Origin: Erysipelotrichaceae bacterium
Lineage (GTDB): Bacteria; Bacillota_I; Bacilli_A; Erysipelotrichales; Erysipelotrichaceae
Length of the DNA stretch: 37,404 nucleotides
Assembly: GCA_012523895.1 (NCBI GenBank)
Contig: JAAYSZ010000015.1
Coordinates: 1 to 37,404 of the forward strand
Direction: 5' to 3'
The translations under genes and the position numbers were made by a program. Below are positions 25,548-33,809 of this stretch, one piece after another; the stretch's first letter is position 1; the number at the start of each line of letters is the position of its first letter. The notes under the pieces are model-generated. The model saw only the letters and a list, made by a program, of their open reading frames with translations, did no database searches and had not been told where the DNA came from.

Positions 25548-26512
25548 TATTCTTCTTCCTCCCTGCGTTTAGCATTCTCCGCATGTATATATTCAAGAAC
25601 TCTATTTTCAAATTCTTTTGCACTATTAAAACCTTCTTCTCTTAATCTATAGTTAGTAACCGCAGACTCAACTATAACAGCCATAGATCTTCCCTCTCTT
25701 ACAGGTAATGTAATTGTAGGAATATCTAAACCTAAAATATCTAAATATTGAGTATCTTCATTACCAACTCTCATATAATCTGATTTATCATTAAACTTTT
25801 CTAATTTAATTACATAATCAACATTAAACACTTTTAATAATGCACTAGCACCAAACATCTTTGCGACATCAATAATACCAATACCTCTAATTTCAAGCAT
25901 ACCTTCAAGTAGCTCAGGAGAAGTACCCTTAATTACATTATGAACTCTTTTTACATCAACTCTATCGTCTGTAATTAAAACATGACCCCTTTTAATTAAT
26001 TCCAGTGCTATTTCAGATTTACCCATTCCAGATTCACCTGTAATTAAAACACCTACCCCATAAATAGACATTAATACACCATGTAATGTATCCATAGGAG
26101 CTAACTTTTCATCTAATAAAGTTATTAAATCGGCCATAACTCTAAAGGTAGGACCATCAGTCTTAAAAATAGGGAAATTTACACTTTCAGCCACCTCTTT
26201 TAAAATAGGTGGACAATCATAATTTCTAGAAATAACTATACAAGGAGTAAGTGCATCAGTTATCAACTTATATCTTTCTCTTTGTAATTCTTCAGACATT
26301 TCTTCAATATATTCTTGCTCTTTATTACCAATAATTACAACCCTTCTAGGCTCAGTAAGTTTTGTATAACCACTAAGTTCTAATCCAGGCCTATTAACAT
26401 CTGGAACAACTACCCATCTTTCCAACGATTTTTCATCACCAGTTATTTGTTCATAATCAAAAAACTCTTTTATTTCTTTAACTGTTACTTTTCCTTCATA
26501 TTTCTCTGACAT
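25547..26512 (-). CDS. hprK: HPr kinase/phosphorylase
   Basis: A 321-residue HprK. The N-terminal regulatory domain is followed by the kinase domain with the P-loop LITGESGMGKSEIALELIKRGH, ITDDRVDVK and the family signature LEIRGIGIIDVAKMFG. It phosphorylates and dephosphorylates Ser46 of HPr to control PTS uptake and catabolite repression. The ATG at 26518 is one base after AAAGGG. The ATG at 26512 is 7 bases after it and is preferred. It overlaps the uvrA end by 28 bases. Confidence 0.95.
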   Translation of the reverse strand: MSEKYEGKVTVKEIKEFFDYEQITGDEKSLERWVVVPDVNRPGLELSGYTKLTEPRRVVIIGNKEQEYIEEMSEELQRERYKLITDALTPCIVISRNYDCPPILKEVAESVNFPIFKTDGPTFRVMADLITLLDEKLAPMDTLHGVLMSIYGVGVLITGESGMGKSEIALELIKRGHVLITDDRVDVKRVHNVIKGTSPELLEGMLEIRGIGIIDVAKMFGASALLKVFNVDYVIKLEKFNDKSDYMRVGNEDTQYLDILGLDIPTITLPVREGRSMAVIVESAVTNYRLREEGFNSAKEFENRVLEYIHAENAKRREEEE

Positions 26513-29334
26513 TGCCATTCCCTTTCTAAAGCCTTCTTAACATAATATCCTGTAAAACTATCTTTGTTTTCAGATAACTCTTCTGGAGTACCTAAACCTA
26601 CTATAGTACCTCCACCATCGCCACCTTCAGGACCTAAATCAATAATATAATCAGCACATTTAATAACATCTAAATTATGCTCTATAACAACAACTGTGTC
26701 ACCATTATCAACTATTCTTTGAAGAACACTTAATAATCTTTTAACATCATGTGTATGTAACCCTGTAGTAGGCTCATCTAAAACATAAACTGTTTTACCC
26801 GTAGCCTTTTTTTGAAGCTCAGATGCAAGTTTTACTCTTTGAGCCTCTCCGCCACTTAAAGTAGTACTAGATTGCCCAAGTTTAATATAATCCAACCCTA
26901 CATCATGCATAGTCTGTATCTTATCTCTTATTTTAACAATTGGAGAAAAAAACATTAAAGCATCTTCAACTGTCATCTCTAATATATCACTAATATTTTT
27001 ACCCTTGTAAGTAACTTGTAAAGTTTCTTCATTATACCTTTTACCATGACAAACCTCACAAGGAACATAAACATCAGGTAAAAAATTCATACTAATACGT
27101 TTAACTCCATCACCTTGACATGCTTCACATCTTCCACCTCTAACATTAAATGAGAATCTTCCCTTATTATATCCTCTTATTTTAGCTTCAGGTGTTAAAG
27201 CAAATAAATCTCTAATATCATCAAACACACCAGTATAAGTTGCAGGATTACTTCTTGGAGTTCTTCCAATAGGATCTTGACTAATTTCAACAACCTTATC
27301 AATATTATCTAATCCTTTTATCCTAGTAAACTTACCAGGCTTTACTCTTTTTCTTCCTAAATGTTTTTGAATAGCTTTACAAAATATCTCATTTACAAGT
27401 GAACTTTTTCCACTACCACTAACACCAGTAACAACTATAAATTTACCTAAAGGAAACTTAACATTGATATTTTTTAAGTTGTTTTCTTTAGCGCCAATAA
27501 CTTCAATAAATTTCCCATTTCCTTTTCTTCTTGTTTCTGGAGTATCAATTGTAAGTTCCCCACTTAAATATTTACCAGTAATTGAATTTTTATTATTAAT
27601 AATTTCATCAATTGTTCCAACAGCTATAACTTCTCCACCATGCACTCCTGCACCAGGTCCAATATCAACAATATAATCAGATTCAATCATTGTTTCTTCA
27701 TCATGTTCAACAACAATAACACTATTACCTAAATCTCTCATATTTTTAAGAGTAGCTATTAATTTTGCATTATCTCTTTGATGTAAGCCAATACTTGGTT
27801 CATCTAACACATATAAAACTCCTGTTAAACTAGACCCAATTTGAGTAGCTAATCTAATTCTTTGAGCCTCTCCACCACTTAATGTTCCTGCAAGTCTATC
27901 CATTGTAAGATAATCTAATCCAACATTTTTTAAAAAAATAAGTCTACTTTTTATTTCTTTTATTATTAAATCCGCAATCTTCATATTCATTTCAGAAAGC
28001 TTTAAATCATTCATCCAAACAATCGCATTTTTAATAGACATAGTTGTAAATTCATGAATATTTAAATCACCAACTCTAACACTTAATGCGACTTCATTTA
28101 ATCTTTTACCACCACAAACGCTACAAGTACTTTCCATCATAAACGATTGATACCATTCCTTAGAAAAACTAGAACTTGTAGTTAAAAATCTTCTTTCAAT
28201 TAAATCTTTAACACCCTCAATATAATCATTTTTAGTATATGTATTACCACCAGAAGTAGTAATTGAATATTTAATAGGTTTTTTAGAACCATGTAATATT
28301 ATATCCATTTCTTTTTTGGTAAATTCTTTTAATGGTTTATCTAAATCAATATCATAATAATCACATAAAGTTTTAAAATTTTGCCATTCAATATTATCTT
28401 TACCAACTATGTTTTTATAATATCTAATTCCACCTTGGTTTATAGATTTTTCCCAATCTTCAATTAAGATATCAATATCAACTTCCATAGTAACACCAAT
28501 ACCCTTACAATTTTCACAAGCACCTATTGGAGCATTAAATGAAAACAATCTTGGCTCTAAATTAGGTACAGAAAATCCACAAATAGGACAAGCAAAATTA
28601 CTAGAAAATAATATGTCTTCTCCATTAGCAAATACTATCGCATTTCCTTTTCCTAATTCTAAAGCAATCTCTAAAGAGTCATGCAATCTACTTCTTGAAT
28701 CATCATTTTTTATTATTCTATCCACTACTACATCAATAGTATGTTTTACATTTTTTTCTAAATCATCAACTTCTTCTAAATATCTAGTTTCACCATCAAT
28801 TCTCGCTCTAATAAAACCATCTTTAATTAATTTTAAAATTAAATCCTTTTGTGTTCCCTTTTTATCTTTTATAACTGGAGCCAATATTTCCAATCTTGTT
28901 TTATCTTCTAACTCCATTATCCTATCAATCATTTGCGTAATAGTTTGAGCACTAATAGGAATATTATGATTAGGACAATAAGGAACTCCAACTCTTGCAT
29001 ATAAAAGTCTTAAATAATCATATATTTCTGTAACAGTTCCAACAGTACTTCTTGGATTACTATGAGTTGTTTTTTGATCTATAGAAATAGAAGGACTAAG
29101 TCCTTCAATAAGTTCAACATTAGGTTTTTCTACTCCACCTAAAAACATCCTAGCATATGCACTAAGAGACTCAACGTACCTTCTTTGCCCTTCAGCATAT
29201 ATAGTATCAAAGGCAAGAGATGTTTTGCCTGAACCAGATACACCAGTCATAACTACAAGTTTATTTCTAGGAATTTCTAAATCTATATTTTTAAGGTTAT
29301 TTTCTTTTGCGCCTTTAATAATAATTTTATCCAT
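26485..29334 (-). CDS. uvrA: Excinuclease ABC subunit A
   Basis: A 949-residue UvrA with two ABC modules: Walker [15 protein letters not shown] and [14 protein letters not shown], signatures [12 protein letters not shown] and [12 protein letters not shown], Walker [10 protein letters not shown] and VLDEPTTGL. Zinc modules are CPIC…CENC and CEAC…CEVC. It recognises DNA damage and loads UvrB for nucleotide excision repair. uvrB is not in the window. SD GAGG lies 6 bases before the ATG. It is the first gene of the uvrA-hprK-lgt::HAD-trxB unit. Confidence 0.97.
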   Translation of the reverse strand: MDKIIIKGAKENNLKNIDLEIPRNKLVVMTGVSGSGKTSLAFDTIYAEGQRRYVESLSAYARMFLGGVEKPNVELIEGLSPSISIDQKTTHSNPRSTVGTVTEIYDYLRLLYARVGVPYCPNHNIPISAQTITQMIDRIMELEDKTRLEILAPVIKDKKGTQKDLILKLIKDGFIRARIDGETRYLEEVDDLEKNVKHTIDVVVDRIIKNDDSRSRLHDSLEIALELGKGNAIVFANGEDILFSSNFACPICGFSVPNLEPRLFSFNAPIGACENCKGIGVTMEVDIDILIEDWEKSINQGGIRYYKNIVGKDNIEWQNFKTLCDYYDIDLDKPLKEFTKKEMDIILHGSKKPIKYSITTSGGNTYTKNDYIEGVKDLIERRFLTTSSSFSKEWYQSFMMESTCSVCGGKRLNEVALSVRVGDLNIHEFTTMSIKNAIVWMNDLKLSEMNMKIADLIIKEIKSRLIFLKNVGLDYLTMDRLAGTLSGGEAQRIRLATQIGSSLTGVLYVLDEPSIGLHQRDNAKLIATLKNMRDLGNSVIVVEHDEETMIESDYIVDIGPGAGVHGGEVIAVGTIDEIINNKNSITGKYLSGELTIDTPETRRKGNGKFIEVIGAKENNLKNINVKFPLGKFIVVTGVSGSGKSSLVNEIFCKAIQKHLGRKRVKPGKFTRIKGLDNIDKVVEISQDPIGRTPRSNPATYTGVFDDIRDLFALTPEAKIRGYNKGRFSFNVRGGRCEACQGDGVKRISMNFLPDVYVPCEVCHGKRYNEETLQVTYKGKNISDILEMTVEDALMFFSPIVKIRDKIQTMHDVGLDYIKLGQSSTTLSGGEAQRVKLASELQKKATGKTVYVLDEPTTGLHTHDVKRLLSVLQRIVDNGDTVVVIEHNLDVIKCADYIIDLGPEGGDGGGTIVGLGTPEELSENKDSFTGYYVKKALEREWQCQRNMKEK

Positions 29335-29351
29335 ATTTTACCTCGTTACTT

Positions 29352-29380
29352 ATTATACAACCTTTATATTAGCTAAACAA
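29352..29380 (-). promoter_or_regulatory. Promoter of uvrA operon
   Basis: On the minus strand TTGTTT (29380–29375), 17 bases, TATAAT (29357–29352), 18 bases upstream of the ATG. No SOS (DinR/LexA) box such as GAAC-N4-GTTC was seen. Confidence 0.7.
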
Positions 29381-29453
29381 TTAAATGACTTGTAGTCATA
29401 TTAATAGATTTTATATATTATTTACATTAAAGTGTCACTTAAGGTGATTAACT

Positions 29454-29825
29454 ATGAAAAGGATTATTGTGATTATGGGAATACTATCAATGTTATTAGG
29501 TTGTTTAAAAACAAATAAAAACATAAATATTATTAATGCTGAAACTGCATATGAATTGATGCAAACTGAAGAAGTTATTGTTTTAGATGTAAGAACAATT
29601 GATGAATTTAAAGGCGGTCATATTGAAAACGCAATTCACTTGGATGTATCAAACATTAAAGATGAGATGCCAGATGTTTTACCAGACAAAGATGCAAAAA
29701 TATTAATTTATTGTAGAAGTGGAAACAGAAGTTATCAAGCCGCACTTAAACTAGATAAATTAGGATATACAAATATTTATGATTTTGGTGGTTTAAACAC
29801 CTGGCCTTATGAAATAGTAAAATAA
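29454..29825 (+). CDS. Rhodanese-like domain lipoprotein
   Basis: A 123-residue protein. It has a lipoprotein signal peptide with the lipobox LLGC (Cys17), then a single rhodanese domain (about 28–120): VIVLDVRTIDEFKGGHIENA and the active loop YCRSGNRS with the catalytic Cys. It would sit on the outer face of the membrane and could carry persulfide or act in redox. SD AAGGTGA is 6 bases before the ATG. A possible promoter is TTGTAG (29390–29395), 18 bases, TATATT (29414–29419). It is a single-gene unit, divergent from uvrA and closed by a convergent terminator. Confidence 0.87.
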   Translation: MKRIIVIMGILSMLLGCLKTNKNINIINAETAYELMQTEEVIVLDVRTIDEFKGGHIENAIHLDVSNIKDEMPDVLPDKDAKILIYCRSGNRSYQAALKLDKLGYTNIYDFGGLNTWPYEIVK

Positions 29826-29848
29826 GTATAAAAACTTTATTTAAACAA

Positions 29849-29877
29849 AAAAGATTCTATTTAATTTAGAATCTTTT
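29849..29877. terminator. Bidirectional terminator, rhodanese gene and orf221
   Basis: AAAAGATTCTA (29849–29859) and TAGAATCTTTT (29867–29877) form a perfect 11-bp stem with a 7-base loop between convergent genes. A- and T-runs serve both directions. It includes the stop codon of the minus-strand gene. Confidence 0.85.
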
Positions 29878-30541
29878 AATATCCTCCATATATTTCAAGT
29901 TCGCAATCAATGTCTTCTCCCTTGATTCCTACTTCTTCTTCATGTTCTACATAAATTACTTTAGGTTCGATTTTTTCATCCAACACTTTTTCAATCTTTA
30001 CAATAACTCCTTCAAATCTTTCATCATTATTAAAGTTCCCATAATTTACAAGTCCAGTAGGACCAACTCCAAAGTATTCTCCAGCTTTTTTAGCATCAAT
30101 TACAAACTCAATAATATGACCACTATTAGCCGCACATCCATTAGTATATGCATCAGGTTTAGCATCAACTTTAACTATTGGTAATACAATACCTGTATCA
30201 AGTGTAAAATAATATCTTGAACCTATTGCACCAAAACCACTAGCCAAAGCAGCCCCAATAAAACCTTCCTCATCATAAAGCATTCCTGTAGTTTCATCTA
30301 TAGTCATCTTTTCATGAATATATTTATATTGAGGAGATGATTTTTTTGTAATTGCAGTATATGGCATATATGTTTTAGCACTTATGTTATAACAAACGCT
30401 CATTTCTTCAGTTTTAAACTCTTTTTCATAAGTATCAAAATGGTCAATTGTAAACTCTTCTACATTAAATCCAGAAAGAGTAGTAAATAAAGTTATACCA
30501 ATTACAAGTGTAATAATTTTTTTAATATTAATTTTTAACAT
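29876..30541 (-). CDS. Secreted protein of unknown function
   Basis: A 221-residue protein with an N-terminal signal peptide (basic KINIKK, hydrophobic core to about residue 24). I do not recognise the family. The middle (about 95–165) contains GFGAIGSRYYFTLDTG, IVKVDAKPDAYTNGCAANSGHIIEFVIDAK. Its strand pattern and small-residue loops recall a 3D/double-psi beta-barrel domain of cell-wall enzymes; this is a weak resemblance and not an assignment. The tail is acidic and ends EIYGGY. Two Cys (in SVCYN and NGCAANS) could bond outside the cell. No SD is present, and a strong promoter ends 6 bases before the ATG, which predicts a leaderless mRNA. Confidence 0.65.
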   Translation of the reverse strand: MLKINIKKIITLVIGITLFTTLSGFNVEEFTIDHFDTYEKEFKTEEMSVCYNISAKTYMPYTAITKKSSPQYKYIHEKMTIDETTGMLYDEEGFIGAALASGFGAIGSRYYFTLDTGIVLPIVKVDAKPDAYTNGCAANSGHIIEFVIDAKKAGEYFGVGPTGLVNYGNFNNDERFEGVIVKIEKVLDEKIEPKVIYVEHEEEVGIKGEDIDCELEIYGGY

Positions 30542-30547
30542 GAAAAA

Positions 30548-30575
30548 ATTATATCATATTAATCATTTTGGTCAA
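30548..30575 (-). promoter_or_regulatory. Promoter abutting orf221 start (leaderless)
   Basis: On the minus strand TTGACC (30575–30570), 16 bases, TATAAT (30553–30548) preceded by TGA (extended -10). Only TTTTTC separates the -10 from the ATG at 30541, so the transcript should begin at or next to the start codon. Confidence 0.75.
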
Positions 30576-30589
30576 ATATGTGAGTTTTT

Positions 30590-30617
30590 AAAAAGAAACC
30601 TTTTTAAGATTTCTTTT
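30590..30617 (-). terminator. Terminator downstream of the VanY-like gene
   Basis: On the minus strand AAAAGAAATC (30617–30608), 7-base loop, GGTTTCTTTT (30600–30591), with one U-G pair and a T tail in the 3' arm. It separates the VanY-like gene from the promoter of orf221. Confidence 0.65.
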
Positions 30618-30618
30618 A

Positions 30619-31383
30619 TTATTTTACATCATAATATTCTTCTAAAGTTAAGCCAGATTCATATACTTTTAAAGCTTCTTCTTTACCAATATATCTATAA
30701 TGCCAAGGAGAATACATTATCCCTGTAACACTTTCCTTACCATCAGGATATCTTAATATAAATCCATATTTATAAGAATTTTCTACTAGCCATTTGCTAG
30801 TACTTGTATTTTTAAAACAATTATATAATTTACACTTGCCATCAGCACCAACCAAATCAACCGCTAAACCTAATTGATGCTCACTAGCACCAGGAGTTGC
30901 ATCCATTCTATTTGCATACTTTCTGCCATATTTTTCTTCATATGTAAACCATAATGATCTTTGATACTTATAAGATCTATATCCACTAACTGCAACTATA
31001 TTTATTCCATCTACTTTTGCGGCTTCTACCATTTCTTCATAAGCCTCTGCGGCTTCTGGTCTAAGCATATTTTTCTTATCTATACTAACAAGTTCTGGTA
31101 CATAAGTATCCGGAATTTTTCTTTGTTTATTTACAATTTTATTAATACTATCATCACTATCAATATCAATCACTACAGGAGTTGGTGTTGGCTCTTGTGT
31201 TATTTCAGGTGTTGGCTCTATAGTAGGTTCTACTACAGGAGTCACAATAGGTGTAGGTATTGGTTCTACTTCTTTTTTACAACTTCTTGTAACACATTCT
31301 AAAAATAAATATCCAACACATACTATTATTAATACTGTTAATAATGCTATTACCTTTAATTTTTTCCTAACACCATCATTCAT
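30619..31383 (-). CDS. VanY-like D,D/L,D-carboxypeptidase homolog, catalytic Glu replaced
   Basis: A 254-residue membrane-anchored protein: TM anchor (about 10–30), a Pro/Thr-rich linker (about 40–72), then a VanY/LdcB peptidase domain. Zinc ligands are present: H169 and D176 in SEHQLGLAVDLV, and H228 in WHYRY. SGYRSYKYQ and KYGFILRYP are also typical. In this family the last motif is ExxH, with Glu as the general base; here it reads S225-P-W-H, so the base is Ser. The domain is otherwise well kept, which suggests a binding rather than cleaving role (inference). The ATG at 31383 has AGGTGA 5 bases upstream, overlapping the stop of the PTS gene, so the two are cotranscribed. An upstream GTG (31392) lies inside that SD. 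Confidence 0.85.
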   Translation of the reverse strand: MNDGVRKKLKVIALLTVLIIVCVGYLFLECVTRSCKKEVEPIPTPIVTPVVEPTIEPTPEITQEPTPTPVVIDIDSDDSINKIVNKQRKIPDTYVPELVSIDKKNMLRPEAAEAYEEMVEAAKVDGINIVAVSGYRSYKYQRSLWFTYEEKYGRKYANRMDATPGASEHQLGLAVDLVGADGKCKLYNCFKNTSTSKWLVENSYKYGFILRYPDGKESVTGIMYSPWHYRYIGKEEALKVYESGLTLEEYYDVK

Positions 31384-31392
31384 AAAAATCAC

Positions 31393-32940
31393 CTACTCGC
31401 TTCTTAAAGTATCCCTTAAACTCTTTTTAAGAGATTTTCCGACTATAGTACTAGCTGCACCATAATGAATAGATAACCCTGCCTTTGTTTCAGTAACTCT
31501 TGTAGCCCCTAAACTTAAAAGCTTATTAGCATCTACCACAGTTGGATCAAACAATTGAATTGTAAGTTTACCAACAGAAGTATTTATCATTTTAATATTA
31601 CTAGTACCACCAATAGCCACAAGTGTTCCTTCAGTCATTCTCTTAGTATTACCTGTATTAAATAAATCAACAGCTAAATGCAAGAAATAAAATCTTGTAA
31701 AAAAGAAATAAACAATACCACTAATAACTCCAACTATTACAATCCATCTAATTGAATCCATTAAATTAGGATTTTTAATATATGTTATTAGTTCTAATAA
31801 TGTTCCAGGACTTGCGACAACTGCACTAGATCCTGAATAATTAAATCCTAAAGAATATCCTAATGCTTGAAAAGTCGCAAATAAACCTCCTGTAAATACA
31901 ATATGGAATAAATACAATAAAGGTGCAAGCATAAACAACAAAATTTCTAAAGGATATAAAACTCCTGTAAATACTGATACTAATGTTGCAATTATAAAAA
32001 ATGTCATCAATCTTCTTTTTTCAAACTTATCTGTATATATAGAAAATATTCCCCATATCAATCCAGGAACCGCAAAAATGTTCAAAACATAGTATGGAGT
32101 AATAAATTTACCACTACTTTGTTGTAATTGATTTGCGGCTAATGAAACTGTCCATATGTTTACATCACCAGCTATACTTTCTCCAACTGAGTTAGCCCAT
32201 GTACCACCATTAGCTTGAAACCAAAAAGGTGTTCTAATTATATTAGAAAGGTGAAATGTTGTCATTAATCTTTCAGTTACACCATATGTAAACAAGCTCA
32301 TAGGATTAGTAATATCCTTAGAAATAAATGTAATTACCCTAAATATAAATTCATAAAAAGGTGTAAATAAAATAGCCACTAAAATACCAGCTAAAGCACA
32401 ATAAAATATATTAATTATTACTGCATATATATCTTTATCTAAAAACGCAAAAAATCCATATCCAGACTTATTTCTAGATTGCTTATAAGACAATCTAGTA
32501 ATTAATATAACAATTATCATTCCAATAGCACCTGTTTGAAGCGGATAATTAACACCACTAAATCCAGGAATATTATTAGTCACAAAACTTATACCTAAAA
32601 TTGGTGAAAATGCAGTACTTGGAAGTGATTTACTCGCAAAAAGCATTGTCATAACTAAAAAAGTTAAATAACCAATAAAACCTGCCATTATAGTAGTTCC
32701 CGCATTAACTCTTCTATTAACACCTCTTAACAAAAATAAGATAGGACTATTTACTATAATTAAGCTTCCAAGCCTGTTAAAAAGCTCCCCGATTAATATA
32801 ATTACATCATTTTTTATTACAAAAATTGATGAAAAAGCGGGATTAATTAATATATTTCCAATTCCATAAACTATTACTCCTAAAAGTAATACTTTTAATG
32901 GAAATTGAAAAACTTCAAAAAATGAACGCCATAATCTCAT
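31393..32940 (-). CDS. Glucose-family PTS EIICB homolog lacking the EIIB phospho-cysteine
   Basis: A 515-residue protein: an EIIC domain of about ten TM segments (1–420) and a C-terminal EIIB-like domain (about 440–510). EIIB reads AIGGTSNIKMINTSVGKLTIQLFDP, where functional relatives have LGGxxNI…DACITRLR. The Cys that accepts phosphate from EIIA is Ser455 here, and the TRLR residues are changed too. In EIIC, YGVTERLMTTFHLSNI keeps E223 but has S232-N233 where glucose/GlcNAc permeases have LHH. No EIIA gene is nearby. It may be a facilitator, a sensor or a decayed permease (inference). SD CGAGG; its promoter overlaps the end of nadK. First gene of a unit with the VanY-like gene. Confidence 0.85.
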   Translation of the reverse strand: MRLWRSFFEVFQFPLKVLLLGVIVYGIGNILINPAFSSIFVIKNDVIILIGELFNRLGSLIIVNSPILFLLRGVNRRVNAGTTIMAGFIGYLTFLVMTMLFASKSLPSTAFSPILGISFVTNNIPGFSGVNYPLQTGAIGMIIVILITRLSYKQSRNKSGYGFFAFLDKDIYAVIINIFYCALAGILVAILFTPFYEFIFRVITFISKDITNPMSLFTYGVTERLMTTFHLSNIIRTPFWFQANGGTWANSVGESIAGDVNIWTVSLAANQLQQSSGKFITPYYVLNIFAVPGLIWGIFSIYTDKFEKRRLMTFFIIATLVSVFTGVLYPLEILLFMLAPLLYLFHIVFTGGLFATFQALGYSLGFNYSGSSAVVASPGTLLELITYIKNPNLMDSIRWIVIVGVISGIVYFFFTRFYFLHLAVDLFNTGNTKRMTEGTLVAIGGTSNIKMINTSVGKLTIQLFDPTVVDANKLLSLGATRVTETKAGLSIHYGAASTIVGKSLKKSLRDTLRSE

Positions 32941-32958
32941 ATGATTACCTCGTGAATA

Positions 32959-32987
32959 ATTCTAACATCAATATATTCTTACTTCAA
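32959..32987 (-). promoter_or_regulatory. Promoter of the PTS/VanY-like unit
   Basis: On the minus strand TTGAAG (32987–32982), 17 bases, TAGAAT (32964–32959) preceded by TGT (extended -10). The -35 lies in one arm of the inverted repeat at 32981–33010. Confidence 0.65.
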
Positions 32988-33010
32988 ACTACTAAAACAA
33001 AGTTTGAAGT
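32981..33010. repeat. Perfect 10-bp inverted repeat, nadK end / PTS promoter
   Basis: ACTTCAAACT (32981–32990) and AGTTTGAAGT (33001–33010) flank 10 bases. One arm covers the -35 of the PTS promoter and the other lies in the last codons of nadK. On the plus strand it is followed by T5, on the minus strand it is not, so it does not look like a nadK terminator. It could be an operator. Confidence 0.6.
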
Positions 33011-33768
33011 TTTTTAAAATAAGAAACATTTTTAAATCTTAAAAATTTTATTTTCTTTTCACCTAATTCAACAGAAATCTTTTTGTGATTACCATTTAAT
33101 TTATAAAAACAAGAATCAATACATAAAATTGCATCCTCAAAACAACTTGATTCAAAAACAATCTTTGAATCTTCGCTCATCACAATAGGAACACCTAATG
33201 ATCTATAAGCACTATGATGAATACCAGCTATTTCACTCATCTGTATTAAAGGTAATCCATCTTGTATAACTGCACCTTTTAAAGATCTATTATACGCAGT
33301 ACTTCCTATTTGAGTACTAACACACATTCCTGTACCTCTAAAAGTTTCAAACTCTTCTCCATTTAAAGTTACATTTAACACTTGAGTTCTAACTACATTT
33401 TCAATCCTCATTTCATTAAGTGCATAATAAACATCATTATTATCTACTTTAACTTTAAGTAATTGATATTCTCTTAAAATTGGTTTTTTATTAATTAAAT
33501 CATCAACAAATTCCTCAACTTCATCAGATTTATAATCTGTAAAAAAACCAAGAGTTCCTGTATGAATACCATAAAAACTAACTTCATCTAATCTATCAAT
33601 ATTGTCATGTACAGCCTTTAAAAAAGTTCCATCTCCACCTATTACAATAATGATTTCAGAATTAGTTTCATCATAAAAATATCCATTATTTAATAATGTT
33701 TCTTTAATATAATCATTTATATTATTTGATGTTTCATCAAATCTAACTACTGTCTCAAATCTTTTCAT
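32992..33768 (-). CDS. nadK: NAD kinase
   Basis: A 258-residue NAD kinase making NADP. The signature GGDGTFLKAV is at about residue 44, followed by GIHTGTLGFFTDY, the YALNEMRIE motif and GSTAYNRSLKGAVI. Length is normal for Bacillota. There is no SD. TATAAT (33780–33775) ends 6 bases before the ATG, so a leaderless mRNA is predicted, although readthrough from the phn operon is also possible because no terminator follows it. The start fits family length, aligning MKRF with the usual MKFA beginning. Confidence 0.95.
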   Translation of the reverse strand: MKRFETVVRFDETSNNINDYIKETLLNNGYFYDETNSEIIIVIGGDGTFLKAVHDNIDRLDEVSFYGIHTGTLGFFTDYKSDEVEEFVDDLINKKPILREYQLLKVKVDNNDVYYALNEMRIENVVRTQVLNVTLNGEEFETFRGTGMCVSTQIGSTAYNRSLKGAVIQDGLPLIQMSEIAGIHHSAYRSLGVPIVMSEDSKIVFESSCFEDAILCIDSCFYKLNGNHKKISVELGEKKIKFLRFKNVSYFKKLQTLF

Positions 33769-33774
33769 AGATTA

Positions 33775-33780
33775 ATTATA
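33775..33780 (-). promoter_or_regulatory. -10 box abutting the nadK start
   Basis: On the minus strand TATAAT (33780–33775) followed by TAATCT and the ATG. The -35 (TTATTA at 17 bp) is poor. This is the third case in the window with exactly 6 bases between -10 and start codon. Confidence 0.45.
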
Positions 33781-33809
33781 GCTTAATATAGTTAAAATAA
33801 TAAATTTAT

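Noticed and set aside
28613..28948. Plus-strand frame inside uvrA
   Set aside because: Antisense to the UvrA zinc module and neighbouring domains; no SD or family motif.
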